A stretch of DNA of 64,000 nt from DAOLCO01 sp964612555 (GCA_964612555.1 CAZTBW010000003.1:194100-258099); one strand, 5' to 3'. Shown: positions 52,556-61,359, counted from the first letter of the stretch. Notes: generated by a model not told the origin, from the letters alone. A program made the numbers and translations.

Positions 52556-53887
52556 TTATCTTGCTTCAAGTGCGATGAAAGGACTTCTTGTAGTACTTCC
52601 ATGACGATCTTTTATTGCATTGTTAATTAATGGCATGCCAGCTGCTCTGATAGTCCACTTGAAGACCTGTTGATCTTTTAAGAATTCAACGTGAGCTGAG
52701 ACAGAAGAACGCATTCCTGATTTCGTAAAGAACGCGTACCCGGATAGATCAACCAGAACGATATCACCCAGATCTCCAAGAGCTTTACAGTTTTGAGAAA
52801 TCACAACTGGATAACCAGCCAAATACCTCTGATCACTTCCGAATGCGCCCGGCTCTGCATAGATGGGCTTATCAGAATTGGTCAAGGCAAGGTGAGCCGT
52901 TCTTAGTTCTTTTGGAACATTTGGATGAACCAAGAACATAGTTGAATCAAGCTTTGGATTAAGAAGTCTATCAACCATATTGTTTATGTTCAGACCATTC
53001 ACGGTGTCTGCTGTTTGACCACTCTCCTTAGCTGCGGTGATTAAAGCACCGGCATTAAGAATTCCCAAGAATCCCTTTGTGCCGTCTCCGTGTAGCAAGT
53101 GATAGTGAATCTCATCTTGCATCACAACAGGAAGGGCTTGATTTAAGAAAGAACCAAGTTGACTTGCGTCTTCAAGTTGCTCTTCAGTTACCATTGCAGC
53201 TGCACCAACTTTGTGAAGCTTAATAGAAGACTGCTTGAACTTTGCCTTACTAAGTGGAATTTCTTCGCCTTCGGCAAGAAGCTTCGCAGCAAGACCGCCA
53301 TAAAGAGAACCTCTCTCAAGTGAAGTCTCATCAACGAGGTTAATGCTCGTTCCGTTTGATTTACTCGACACCTTGATATTCAGGCACTTGCTGGTCAAAT
53401 CATCTTGAGTTGCCTTGCTAAATAGCTCCTCAGAGTGATCAGTCTGAACCAAGAATCCACCATCTTGACCAGTAGTCTGATTGTGAGACTCGGCAAGCGA
53501 ACGAAACTCTTTTAATTTCTTGGACTCTTTACCAAAAGAAGCAGCTCTTACATCAAGAAGATACTCCCCAAAGCCGTGCGCATCGGAGGCATACCCTCTA
53601 TATTCGCCGCTTTCGTTGCAGTTATTTTCTCTGGTTATTGAGATTCTTGGAGTTTCACCTCTTTCCTCTTCCAGATCAGCAACTACATTTTCAGATTCTT
53701 GAATTTTCTCCAAACGAGAAATCGCCGATCTGGTTACTTCAACCTCCTTTTCGAATTCAGAATACTTTTCAGACTCTTCAGGGGTAAGCTCTCGAACCTC
53801 TCCCTTCTCATTGGCGCAAGCCTCATTCAGCGACCTCATCTCCCCAATGAGCTTCTGAAGACGAGCCTTTAACTGTGATAATTTCAT
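52556..53887 (-). CDS. HK97-family major capsid protein with N-terminal scaffold domain
   Basis: A 443-residue protein. The first ~105 residues are a Glu-rich coiled coil (LKARLQKLIGEMRSLNEACANEKGEV), the HK97 delta/scaffolding domain cut off by the protease. The capsid fold follows: QTTGQDGGFLVQTDHSEELFSK, LAEGEEIPLSKAKFKQSSIKLHKVGAAAMVTEEQLEDA, HYHLLHGDGTKGFLGIL and GYPVVISQNCKALGDLGDIVLVDLSGYAF. Follows the protease. Confidence 0.93.
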   Translation of the reverse strand: MKLSQLKARLQKLIGEMRSLNEACANEKGEVRELTPEESEKYSEFEKEVEVTRSAISRLEKIQESENVVADLEEERGETPRISITRENNCNESGEYRGYASDAHGFGEYLLDVRAASFGKESKKLKEFRSLAESHNQTTGQDGGFLVQTDHSEELFSKATQDDLTSKCLNIKVSSKSNGTSINLVDETSLERGSLYGGLAAKLLAEGEEIPLSKAKFKQSSIKLHKVGAAAMVTEEQLEDASQLGSFLNQALPVVMQDEIHYHLLHGDGTKGFLGILNAGALITAAKESGQTADTVNGLNINNMVDRLLNPKLDSTMFLVHPNVPKELRTAHLALTNSDKPIYAEPGAFGSDQRYLAGYPVVISQNCKALGDLGDIVLVDLSGYAFFTKSGMRSSVSAHVEFLKDQQVFKWTIRAAGMPLINNAIKDRHGSTTRSPFIALEAR

Positions 53888-53921
53888 CGTAGAATCTCCG
53901 CATGAATAACATTACACGGTA

Positions 53922-53961
53922 AATTCTAGGGTCAGTTAACTCGCAGTCTAGGTGTCGTTTT
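53922..53961. repeat. Late-operon boundary repeat, copy A
   Basis: A 40-bp sequence with 38 matches to 50007-50046. It covers the 3' end of the prohead protease (its TAG stop is inside) and the gap before the capsid gene. Shorter related forms lie at 55768-55783 (TTAACTCGCTGTCTAG) and 36901-36930. Confidence 0.75.
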
Positions 53962-54565
53962 GCATATTTAGTAAATTAATTTTTCGGGTTCTTAATTCAA
54001 AGCCTGCCTTGGCTCGCCCTTCCTTGTCCATGATCTCTCTTACTCTTGATTCGATAGCTTTCTGTCTTTTGACCTCGATATTTGTGTTAGCATAGGCAGG
54101 ATAAGTGACAGGGGACACGTCAAAAAGCTCAACATCTTGAATCTCGTACCAAGGCTTCTCATTAAGAAGTCCCTTTCTTTCTTCCTTCAGAATGATAAAA
54201 CCAAAGGACATCTGAGAGATGTCACCCTGCTCGATATGGTACTTAAGGTCTTTCCCTAGAGTGGTATCTGGAATTCTAATAGTGGATTTTAAACCAGTTT
54301 CATCGACTTCCAAAGACAAAGACCCTGACTTTGTTCTACCTAAAATCAAATTTGGATCGTGGTTAAAGATGGCTCTAACGTCATCTTTTCTTGCCAGAGC
54401 AGAATTAAACGCATCTTTATGAATAGACTCATAGAACCATCCACCAATATCAGTCGGGTCGTCAAAAAGAGCGGCATATCCAGTAAAAAAGAACTGTCCA
54501 CTTTCATCTTCGGATGACCTAATTGATAAAAGATCACTGTTGGTTATTCTGTCCTGACGTTTCAT
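53948..54565 (-). CDS. HK97-type prohead protease
   Basis: A 205-residue U35-type serine protease: EDESGQFFFTGYAALFDDPTDIGGWFYESIHKDAFNSAL, then VRAIFNHDPNLILGRTKSGSLSLEVDETGL with the catalytic His, and ISQMSFGFIILKEERKG with the catalytic Ser. It processes the capsid and itself during maturation. The start lies inside the 3' end of the portal gene (32-base overlap). The C-terminus ends in -QNDT at the boundary repeat. Confidence 0.92.
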   Translation of the reverse strand: MKRQDRITNSDLLSIRSSEDESGQFFFTGYAALFDDPTDIGGWFYESIHKDAFNSALARKDDVRAIFNHDPNLILGRTKSGSLSLEVDETGLKSTIRIPDTTLGKDLKYHIEQGDISQMSFGFIILKEERKGLLNEKPWYEIQDVELFDVSPVTYPAYANTNIEVKRQKAIESRVREIMDKEGRAKAGFELRTRKINLLNMQNDT

Positions 54566-55748
54566 TTATGACTCCCTGTAGTAAATTGTGACTGACGAGT
54601 AATTTATTTGCGAGCGGGTCATCGCTCGGATTTCCGTCGTTGAGTTGACGGGCTTCATTAATAGTTTGAAGACCAGTAGATACTTGCATTACTAGAGCTT
54701 CGGTTTGAGCTTTCAAGTCTCCACGGAGAAGACTCTTCATGTTGAACTTAACGAACCTCGGGTCTTCATAACCAATCAGTTGATGCTTGATGGCATTCTC
54801 GTATCTCGTAATATGCGGCTGAATGGTGTACGTTACCCACATTATGCCGAGTTGCTCAATTGAGGCATAGCTCATTCCAGATTCAGTGACCCCGATCATC
54901 ACTGGTGGCACACGATAGATTCTTGCGACATTCGTTACGCAATAATTCGCAGCTTCAATAAACTGATTATCTCTGTTATTTTGTACGAACTGCTGATACT
55001 TCATCCCATCTTCCAGCAGCGCAAATTTGTTATAGTTATCTGACCCTAGGTATTTCTTGAACGAGTCCATGAATGCATTACGAGCCTCGTCACTCTCAAA
55101 GGCATATGCTGGTGGAACTTCAATGAAGCCACCTAAGAAAGCTCCTTTCTCATATACATTCACACCATGATTCTGTATGTTTGAAGCCATCAGAAAGACT
55201 TTTTCACACTCTTCATCAGGCGATCTTCCAATGATTCCATCTTTGGTGTTGTAGCGAACGTGGAAAATATCTTTTTGAGTGTAATTATATTCTGATCTTC
55301 CATCAGTATAAACGTAACCAAGTCTTTGGTTATCGATGATCTTTACCGTCATTCGTAAAGAATCTAACGGCATCAAGGATGTTATCTCACCTGCTTTATT
55401 CCTCTTAATTAGAGAGTAAGAGTTCCCATCGTCTAATCTGCAATTTGTTTGAGACTCGAAGAAGTCCATTGAGGACATCATTTCATTTGGTGCGTACTTA
55501 AGCAGATTGTATAGTCTGTCATTTTTTGAGATGAGTTTTTTTCCGTCATCGTCCTCTTCCATTAGAATAGCTGGAAGCATAGAAACAGATTCGGAGATAG
55601 CAAGCTTACAAGCATAGGCAGCCGCAATCCCATCTGCAACAGCAGAACGAGTCATAGAGTGCCAGAAGTTCTTTTTACCCGGGATAGAATTATTCCGATT
55701 TTGATCGCTCCCCTTTTCAGCCTTTTTTTTAAATGAAAAAATTCCCAT
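54534..55748 (-). CDS. Portal protein, HK97 family
   Basis: A 404-residue portal: DGIAAAYACKLAISESVSMLPAILMEED, YNLLKYAPNEMMSSMDFFESQTNCRLDDGNSYSLIKRNKAGE, FHVRYNTKDGIIGRSP and FALLEDGMKYQQFVQNNRDNQFIEA. It forms the DNA entry ring. Follows the large terminase after a 31-base gap that holds a boundary repeat. Confidence 0.93.
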   Translation of the reverse strand: MGIFSFKKKAEKGSDQNRNNSIPGKKNFWHSMTRSAVADGIAAAYACKLAISESVSMLPAILMEEDDDGKKLISKNDRLYNLLKYAPNEMMSSMDFFESQTNCRLDDGNSYSLIKRNKAGEITSLMPLDSLRMTVKIIDNQRLGYVYTDGRSEYNYTQKDIFHVRYNTKDGIIGRSPDEECEKVFLMASNIQNHGVNVYEKGAFLGGFIEVPPAYAFESDEARNAFMDSFKKYLGSDNYNKFALLEDGMKYQQFVQNNRDNQFIEAANYCVTNVARIYRVPPVMIGVTESGMSYASIEQLGIMWVTYTIQPHITRYENAIKHQLIGYEDPRFVKFNMKSLLRGDLKAQTEALVMQVSTGLQTINEARQLNDGNPSDDPLANKLLVSHNLLQGVINETSGQNNQQ

Positions 55749-55767
55749 TCACTTAGTGAAACAGGAT

Positions 55768-55783
55768 TTAACTCGCTGTCTAG
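55768..55783. repeat. Late-operon boundary repeat, short copy C
   Basis: TTAACTCGCTGTCTAG, one base different from the core of copies A and B, overlaps the stop codon of the large terminase gene and precedes the portal gene. Confidence 0.6.
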
Positions 55784-57471
55784 CCTACGAATATCCCCCG
55801 TCTCTTGTTATAAACAAAGTTTTGAGGCTCAGGGGCAATAAGGAGTCGACCAATAGCCATTGCAGAAGAAACAACACCATCTATCTTTTCTTCCGATTTG
55901 TTTTTAAGTGGCTTAATGTTGCCATTGGGGTCGATGAAAACAACTGTATTTAGAATCATCCAGCGGAAGACAGGGTCATTCCCCGGACGTAATTTCCTAT
56001 TTAGAATTAACTCCTGAAGGCTTTTTGTTCCGAAGGACATCGCCATCATTCCCTGACTGTGCTTGAACACAGTTAGTCCATCATCTTGAAGCTGTACCAT
56101 CAATTGAGCAGCATGGGCTTGGTCAACCGCTATCTCTGCGATATCAAACATTGAAGCAAGGTCATTAATGTCTTTCCGGATAACATCGTATCGAGTAGTG
56201 GGACCATCCGTAGCTTTTAACCAACCTTGAGAGACCCAGTCCGGATATATCACCCCATCATTCAGATACCTTTCCCGAATATTATCTCTCGGTACCCAAT
56301 ATTTATTAACCAAAACGATCTCTGGAAGTTCCTCCCCCGGCTTGGGGTCGTTCATGTAAAACGCCATGCTGAACGCCGAAATATCTTGCGAGACTCCCAA
56401 GTCTAATGCACAAAAACATCTTTTCCCCTTTAGTTCATCAAGGTTTACAGGAGAAACATCAAGGGCATTATAACTACTCGCCTTAATCCATCTCGTAATA
56501 TTTTCTTTCCAGATGTTTAAATTTTTAACTTGAAATTCATTCGCCTTATCGGGAGCTTCTACCGTAGCTTTATAGTCTGATCTTAAACCTTCCAAATAAA
56601 CCGAAACTTCAAGGTTTGGATTAGCTTTCCACCACTCCTCCTCCTCTCTCCATTTACTCTCATCATCCACAGTCGCAATAAATGCAAAAATCTCATCGTT
56701 CTCAAGCTCGCCCCTGAGGAGTTTTTTCATTCGATTCGATTCTGCCTTACAAGGTCCCCCATTCTCGTGACCTGCTGTGGTGATAATCAAGATCAGAGGT
56801 TGTCTCCTTGCTCCTCTTCCGGATTCAAGGACGTTCAACATCTCGGAAGTTTTGTGTGCGTGATATTCATCTATTATCGCACCGTGAACACTAAACCCAT
56901 CCTGAGTTCTTGAGTCGCGCCCAAGCGGAACAAACACAGAGCCCATGGCAGGGTTGTATATAGAGCTTTTATAGGGTTCAACCTCATCCCGATACGGAGA
57001 TGCTAAGATCATCTTCTTGGCATATTCCCATACGATCCTTGCCTGACTCTCTTTTGTTGCTGCACAGTAAACCTGTGCGCCTGGTTCTCGATCTGCAATT
57101 TGCAGATATAGTGCAATTCCAGCAGCTAAGGGGGACTTACCATTCTTCCTAGCGATCTCAATGTACGCATATCGATATCTGCGAAATCCATTCGATTTAC
57201 GCTTCCAGCCGAAAAGAGGGCGAACGATGTCAAACTCTTGCCAGTCACTCAAAATAAACGGTTTACCGTTCCACTCTCCATCAAAGTGGCGCAGTTTCTG
57301 AAAAAATCGCACCGCACGGTCGGCAGCTGCCTCATCGTAGTAATAGGGGAAATTTTTATCTTTCTGGCGTTTGAGGTCTCGCTCATGACGAGCTCTTGCC
57401 ATGAGAACATACTTAGACCAGGGCTGCTTACGGTACTTTGGCTTCTTTCTTCTTACTTTAGTCGTCGCCAT
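55780..57471 (-). CDS. Terminase large subunit, HK97-type
   Basis: 563 residues from ATG 57471, chosen for the AGGAGGAG upstream; the frame opens at 57534. The ATPase shows ARKNGKSPLAAGIALYL (Walker A-like deviant) and GAIIDEYHAHKT (Walker B, DE). The nuclease shows CALDLGVSQDISAF and later Asp residues (VDQAHAAQ). It packages DNA into proheads; the start overlaps the small subunit by 14 bases. Confidence 0.93.
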   Translation of the reverse strand: MATTKVRRKKPKYRKQPWSKYVLMARARHERDLKRQKDKNFPYYYDEAAADRAVRFFQKLRHFDGEWNGKPFILSDWQEFDIVRPLFGWKRKSNGFRRYRYAYIEIARKNGKSPLAAGIALYLQIADREPGAQVYCAATKESQARIVWEYAKKMILASPYRDEVEPYKSSIYNPAMGSVFVPLGRDSRTQDGFSVHGAIIDEYHAHKTSEMLNVLESGRGARRQPLILIITTAGHENGGPCKAESNRMKKLLRGELENDEIFAFIATVDDESKWREEEEWWKANPNLEVSVYLEGLRSDYKATVEAPDKANEFQVKNLNIWKENITRWIKASSYNALDVSPVNLDELKGKRCFCALDLGVSQDISAFSMAFYMNDPKPGEELPEIVLVNKYWVPRDNIRERYLNDGVIYPDWVSQGWLKATDGPTTRYDVIRKDINDLASMFDIAEIAVDQAHAAQLMVQLQDDGLTVFKHSQGMMAMSFGTKSLQELILNRKLRPGNDPVFRWMILNTVVFIDPNGNIKPLKNKSEEKIDGVVSSAMAIGRLLIAPEPQNFVYNKRRGIFVG

Positions 57472-57940
57472 AGAGCTCCTCCTGGAGAGAGCCCTTCCCC
57501 TTTTTGCCCTTATCTTGGAAAATGATAGAAGCACGGGCAGCCGGAGTCATGCCGAACTGTTTCTCAATCGACAGCATCTCTCTGTGCAATTCAAGATAAG
57601 GCTTAAGTGCAGGGTTGGGCTTCTGGCTGAACCCGTTTTGAGTTACATATTCAGCTATCGCAGGTCCCTTAATTAATTCATCTCGGTACCGCAACCACTG
57701 ATCAAAAATATCGCAGTAGCGAACCAGCAGATATGTATCTGCCTCGGTGTGAAGTTTTAGCGGTCCAAGGATCTTCGATACCTCTACAAATATCTCATTT
57801 CCGCGAGCGCTCAATTCGAACTTTGGTCGAGCATCCCTCGCTAGTTGAGGGAAGATCTCGCCCTTCGGCATGTCACGCTTACGTTGCTTTTGAGCCTCCT
57901 TCAGTTTTGTAGGTTTTTTCGGTGGTCCCCTCCTTCCCAT
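57458..57940 (-). CDS. Terminase small subunit, P27 family
   Basis: A 160-residue protein starting MGRRGPPKKPTKLKEAQKQRKRD, the P27-type basic N-terminus, then LTEADTYLLVRYCDIFDQWLRYRDEL-like helices and PALKPYLELHREMLSIEKQFGMTPAARASI. It recognises the packaging site. It lies between an HNH gene and the large terminase, the normal order for cos phages with HNH cofactors. Confidence 0.92.
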   Translation of the reverse strand: MGRRGPPKKPTKLKEAQKQRKRDMPKGEIFPQLARDARPKFELSARGNEIFVEVSKILGPLKLHTEADTYLLVRYCDIFDQWLRYRDELIKGPAIAEYVTQNGFSQKPNPALKPYLELHREMLSIEKQFGMTPAARASIIFQDKGKKGKGSLQEELYGDD

Positions 57941-58039
57941 TTCCGTTTTCCTCTCTCATTTCTGACCTTTTCTTGTGGTTTTACCCTAAAAACCGCAAAA
58001 CCTTCGCGCGCAAAAATTTGGCTATGCCGTGCCATCTAT

Positions 58040-58067
58040 GCTTAAAACGAATATATACGTTTTAAGC
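58040..58067. other. Inverted repeat in the HNH-terminase gap (possible cos/packaging region)
   Basis: GCTTAAAACG and its complement flank eight bases (58050-58057) inside the 259-bp non-coding gap 57941-58199. A C7/G4 block (CCCCCCCTGGGG) follows. cos sites lie in this gap in related phages; no cleavage site can be shown here. Confidence 0.4.
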
Positions 58068-58199
58068 CCCCCCTGGGGTTTAAATTCTAATAAAAACAGC
58101 TACTTACCCTTAATTTTCTAAAAAATCAGAATCAAAAATACCTCAGTAATTTCCTGACACATAGTCCTTTAAAGCTAAACCCCTAGTATAATCAATGAC

Positions 58200-58586
58200 T
58201 TAGCTACCTCCCTCTATTCCCTCTCTCTTTCTCTTGTTCCGGATGTACTCTCTGGACTCCTTTTGGGACTTCTTTGCGTGACAGCTCCTGCACTGACTCT
58301 GTAAGTTATCGTAGCTCAGTTTCAGTGCTGGATTTTTGAACATCGGAATGACGTGATCGACCTGTTGCGTTGGCGCATCGTTACAGACTTCGCAAACCGG
58401 ATTAGCCTTTATCTTCTTAGCCCTTATCTGCTTCCATTCCTTTGAGTCATAGAAGGGGTCTTTCGCCTTCTTCCTTCTTGACCACTTCGGCTCCTCCGGT
58501 GGCATGTGAGCATCACAGTAGGGTCTCAGATTCATGTGAATCGTCGGGCATCGAGCAGCTCTGCACGCCTTACCAATCACGCTCAC
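58200..58586 (-). CDS. HNH endonuclease, packaging cofactor type
   Basis: A 128-residue HNH protein. Two CxxC-like pairs (NPVCEVC, SQCRSCH) bracket the catalytic VDHVIPMFKNPALKLSYDNLQ. The HNH just upstream of the P27 terminase is needed for cos cleavage in HK97-like phages. Overlaps the upstream gene by 17 bases. Confidence 0.9.
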   Translation of the reverse strand: MSVIGKACRAARCPTIHMNLRPYCDAHMPPEEPKWSRRKKAKDPFYDSKEWKQIRAKKIKANPVCEVCNDAPTQQVDHVIPMFKNPALKLSYDNLQSQCRSCHAKKSQKESREYIRNKRKREGIEGGS

Positions 58587-58947
58587 GTCTCTTCCTCCTT
58601 TTTTTGGGGTAGTTTATGTGTCCCCGTTTCTCTGCGCTCAGAACGCGGAATTGACTCTTAACTCCCTGAGAGACATGATCAATACAGAATTTACGACTAG
58701 AGACACGAGCCACAATAGTTCGATACTCACTCTCAGAGAGAGCTCGTCCAGCGATCTGATTCAAGCACCATCGGAAAGAAAAATCGATATCAGCAGAAAG
58801 CCTCATCCACTCAAGAGTAAGTTCTCTTTTTATATTCATGCGAATATCAACCAATGCCCCCTTGACCAGAGCGATCAAGAATAGCCTGTAGTTTTCCTCT
58901 TCCTGCGTTCTTTCTTGCACATCCTCACTACTCATTCCCAGAAGCAT
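58570..58947 (-). CDS. Hypothetical phage protein upstream of HNH
   Basis: A 125-residue helical protein with basic tail (YPKKRRKRRERDW). ATG 58947 has a good GGAG site; an internal ATG at 58935 overlaps the previous stop. The pattern LSADIDFSFRWCLNQIAGRALSESEYRTIVARVSSRKFCIDHV suggests a DNA-binding fold. Not recognised. Confidence 0.65.
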   Translation of the reverse strand: MLLGMSSEDVQERTQEEENYRLFLIALVKGALVDIRMNIKRELTLEWMRLSADIDFSFRWCLNQIAGRALSESEYRTIVARVSSRKFCIDHVSQGVKSQFRVLSAEKRGHINYPKKRRKRRERDW

Positions 58948-59113
58948 CGCTCTTCTCCTTCCCGTCGATTAGTTTCTTCAAGCCATAAACGGCGGCACGA
59001 GTAGCATCACGTGTCTCGATTTGTAATTCACGAGCCTTTCTTATCTCTTCAAGTACGTTTGCGATTTGTCCAAAGATAAGAAAAAGGAAGAAGCAAATAA
59101 AAGCTGTTTCCAT
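58928..59113 (-). CDS. Small membrane protein, hypothetical
   Basis: A 61-residue protein with one N-terminal hydrophobic helix (AFICFFLFLIFGQIANVL, about 4-21) and a charged helical tail. It overlaps the next gene by 20 bases. Unknown; perhaps a superinfection or lysis accessory. Confidence 0.6.
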   Translation of the reverse strand: METAFICFFLFLIFGQIANVLEEIRKARELQIETRDATRAAVYGLKKLIDGKEKSDASGNE

Positions 59114-59114
59114 A

Positions 59115-59564
59115 TTATCTCCTTAAGGATGAGTGGTTTGTAACAAGGTAAATAAGCATACGCCGAACCTCTTCAAGCCCAGCTTCTTTATTCTCTTCTT
59201 TCAGGACGACCTCACGCTCGAGGAGGTACTCATATAATTCTCTCAATTGCACACTCCGGAAACGTGGCTCGCCTTTGATAACGCTCTTGACCGCTCTCTT
59301 CTGCTCATTAGGCTTGAGCATAAGCATTCTGTGCACCTTACGTAACAACTTAGAACGATCACAATCGCACTCCTCAATACTGTCGATGATTGCTCGAATA
59401 AGCCGAGGATCTCCGCTTCGTTCCCACTTCCGGCATGTAGAGACGCCGATTTTAAGTTTTGTTGCTAAGTATTTTTGAGTCAGGAACGCCGCTTCGCGGA
59501 GAGTTGTTAGATCGTAGGGATCCTCTTCGGTAGATATGTGTAACGAGAGATCTGAGCTGGACAT
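59115..59564 (-). CDS. HTH-containing phage regulator
   Basis: About 149 residues from ATG 59564; an upstream TTG at 59573 is possible. TTLREAAFLTQKYLATKLKIGVSTCRKWERSG reads as a helix-turn-helix. The rest is helical and charged. First gene of the late minus-strand transcript, with an operator pair upstream, so a late-gene control role is possible. Confidence 0.7.
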   Translation of the reverse strand: MSSSDLSLHISTEEDPYDLTTLREAAFLTQKYLATKLKIGVSTCRKWERSGDPRLIRAIIDSIEECDCDRSKLLRKVHRMLMLKPNEQKRAVKSVIKGEPRFRSVQLRELYEYLLEREVVLKEENKEAGLEEVRRMLIYLVTNHSSLRR

Positions 59565-59633
59565 CGATTCCAATTAAGTAACAGCTCAAGATCACCCACG
59601 ATCCGATTAACACAACGAAGCTCAAGGAGCAAG

Positions 59634-59674
59634 GATTATCACGCTGCATATGTCGCTCTCATTGTGATAATCAC
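59634..59674. promoter_or_regulatory. Operator pair between integrase and regulator genes
   Basis: GATTATCAC (59634-59642) and GTGATAATCAC (59664-59674) form a 9-bp perfect inverted repeat with a 21-base gap. The second site is itself palindromic about one base. Centres are about 31 bp apart, three helical turns. The half-site GTGAT also occurs in the hicAB operator. Confidence 0.5.
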
Positions 59675-59727
59675 AGGTCAAAAAGCAGTGTGTAGTAAAT
59701 TCAATTAAGTAGCGGTTAGCGCTCTAA

Positions 59728-59749
59728 CCCGATAACTCTGCTTATCGGG
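59728..59749. terminator. Hairpin downstream of the integrase gene
   Basis: CCCGATAA and TTATCGGG with a six-base loop lie just past the integrase stop. A second outer arm pair AGTAGCG/CGCTACT (59708-59714 and 59766-59772) surrounds it. Likely terminator of integrase or a structured attP-like feature; no T-run follows. Confidence 0.5.
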
Positions 59750-59777
59750 CGCAGTGAGCGGTGAGCGCTACTCATTA

Positions 59778-60698
59778 CTACGCTGCGAGTCTTTGAGAAA
59801 AAAATTTATTTTCTCCAAAACCCGAAAAATTAACAATCTGTGCCTGAAGGGCTTCATGAGCAATCTCGAAGCATTTTCTTGCGTTAAACACTTGTAGATG
59901 AATATAGTGCTTCTTCGTTACTCTTGGTGAGCTATGTCCAAGCGCTCCTGCAATCTGTCCTGGGGTTGCTCCTGCACGAGCAGATTCCGTGGCGAATGTC
60001 CGGCGAAGATCGTGTGGAACAAATCCTCTTATTCCAGCCATTTTACAGGCTTTTCTCCAATGTCTTCGAAGAGACCACAATCTCTCCCCCTCTCTCCCAA
60101 CCTTTATGGATGTAAAAATATATTCACTTAGAGCTTCTCCTTCGACTCTCCTATCTTGAAGACTTTCTGCGAGCCAAAAAGGAAGCAATACTTCATGGTC
60201 TTTCTTATTTTTTGTTTCTCTAAGAATAAGCACATTACCCCTTAGATCTTCCCACTTAGCACCTAAGGCTTCTGATGTTCTCAGACCAGAAAACAGCATT
60301 AAGTAAAAAGCATCAGAGTGAGGCACATGCGACAACGCTATCATTATGCGAGCAAGATCCTCTCCAAAAATAACCTTAGTGCGGGGCTTCTCCGGACTCT
60401 TCTCGACCAGATCTGTTGGGTTTCGACCGTCGAAATACTCCCACTCTGTCATTTTGTTCATAATGGAACGAACTAACCCCAGGCACCTATTAGCCTCAAT
60501 TGGCGCACGAGCCGACACACGTGAGTGCATTCGAGCAATATCACGTCGTTTAAGCTCGTTAAGTCTCATCTGCCCTATGGCTGGAAGAATATACTTATTA
60601 AGTCTTCGTATATCATCAGTGGCGTACGTTTTTCTTCGCTCCGCACCATAGGTCTCGCCCCAAATCACAGCTGCTTCTTCAAATGTTATGCTATCCAT
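59778..60698 (-). CDS. Tyrosine recombinase integrase
   Basis: A 306-residue integrase. The catalytic residues are visible: Arg140 (SGLRTSEALG), a Lys near 163-166, His229 and Arg232 (PHDLRRTF), His255 (LGHSS) and Tyr265 (KHYIHL). The N-terminal SAM-like core-binding domain spans about 1-95. It should have inserted the prophage into tRNA-Gly. It is not next to the boundary seen at 30386, so more phage DNA lies to the right. Confidence 0.93.
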   Translation of the reverse strand: MDSITFEEAAVIWGETYGAERRKTYATDDIRRLNKYILPAIGQMRLNELKRRDIARMHSRVSARAPIEANRCLGLVRSIMNKMTEWEYFDGRNPTDLVEKSPEKPRTKVIFGEDLARIMIALSHVPHSDAFYLMLFSGLRTSEALGAKWEDLRGNVLILRETKNKKDHEVLLPFWLAESLQDRRVEGEALSEYIFTSIKVGREGERLWSLRRHWRKACKMAGIRGFVPHDLRRTFATESARAGATPGQIAGALGHSSPRVTKKHYIHLQVFNARKCFEIAHEALQAQIVNFSGFGENKFFSQRLAA

Positions 60699-60783
60699 GT
60701 AAAACCTCCAAACTAATACTACTTGTCTATTGGCTCATTTGTTATCGCTTGTTTTCGTAATTAATTGCAGCTGAGTGAGTCGA

Positions 60784-60981
60784 CTACTGCAAATCCAAAC
60801 TAAAATAGCGAATTGACTCTCTCACCTCCTCATAGGTTTCATCCGCTGTCCATTGATAATGACCAGGATGTGTGATTGGAATAACATTACATTTCCCTCC
60901 GGGATCTCTTTCAAAAGCGTAGTTGGCGCAGAAAACCATAGCAGGTGCTCCATTTTGGTGCAGCTCAAGCCATCCTTTCAT
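60784..60981 (-). CDS. Small hypothetical phage protein
   Basis: A 65-residue protein (MKGWLELHQNGAPAMVFCANYAFERDPGGKCNVIPITHPGHYQW...). It resembles short phage proteins with a beta start and a helix end. It overlaps the upstream gene by 17 bases. Unknown. Confidence 0.65.
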   Translation of the reverse strand: MKGWLELHQNGAPAMVFCANYAFERDPGGKCNVIPITHPGHYQWTADETYEEVRESIRYFSLDLQ

Positions 60982-61282
60982 CGCTTTCTCCTTTCTTTAT
61001 AAACAAAGCTTGGGGGTTGTCCCCTACCAAAAACTCATCTACTGACTGCCCTCGCCGTCTATGATATTCCGTCGCTTCTTCAATCGTTTCGCTGGCTTCG
61101 TCTTCGGAATCAACCTCAAAATCATGCCCACAACAAAAACAAGTAATATTAAAAGGATCTCTCTTAAACGTATCCCTAAAAACCCTCACCGCCTCTTTTT
61201 GACTGTCAGCTTCAATATAAATAAGTTCATATTTGAGTTTCCGACTACCTCCCGAGCACATATCATAAAATTCATAAATCAT
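60965..61282 (-). CDS. Small phage protein with a CxxC motif
   Basis: 105 residues from ATG 61282 (GGGAG upstream), preceded by a short upstream frame that overlaps it as ATGA. YEFYDMCSGGSRKLKYELIYIEADSQKEAVRVFRDTFKRDPFNITCFCCGHDFEVD contains ITCFCCGHDF, a possible zinc site. Unknown function. Confidence 0.65.
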   Translation of the reverse strand: MIYEFYDMCSGGSRKLKYELIYIEADSQKEAVRVFRDTFKRDPFNITCFCCGHDFEVDSEDEASETIEEATEYHRRRGQSVDEFLVGDNPQALFIKKGESDERMA

Positions 61283-61359
61283 AGCGTCTCCCAATCCTTG
61301 TATGCGTTTATGTGGTTTCCGATTCTACTTTCTTTTTTAGTTTTAGCGTAACTGTTCAT
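61279..61359 (-). CDS. 26-residue ORF between two phage genes
   Basis: ATG 61359 to TGA 61279, overlapping the next start as ATGA and the previous gene by 17 bases. The product is MNSYAKTKKESRIGNHINAY... It may act in translational coupling or be coincidental. Confidence 0.35.
   Translation of the reverse strand: MNSYAKTKKESRIGNHINAYKDWETL

Noticed and set aside
59708..59772. Possible second att site or tRNA piece beside the integrase
   Set aside because: The sequence is a hairpin with no match to tRNA-Gly; it does not rebuild the tRNA 5' half.
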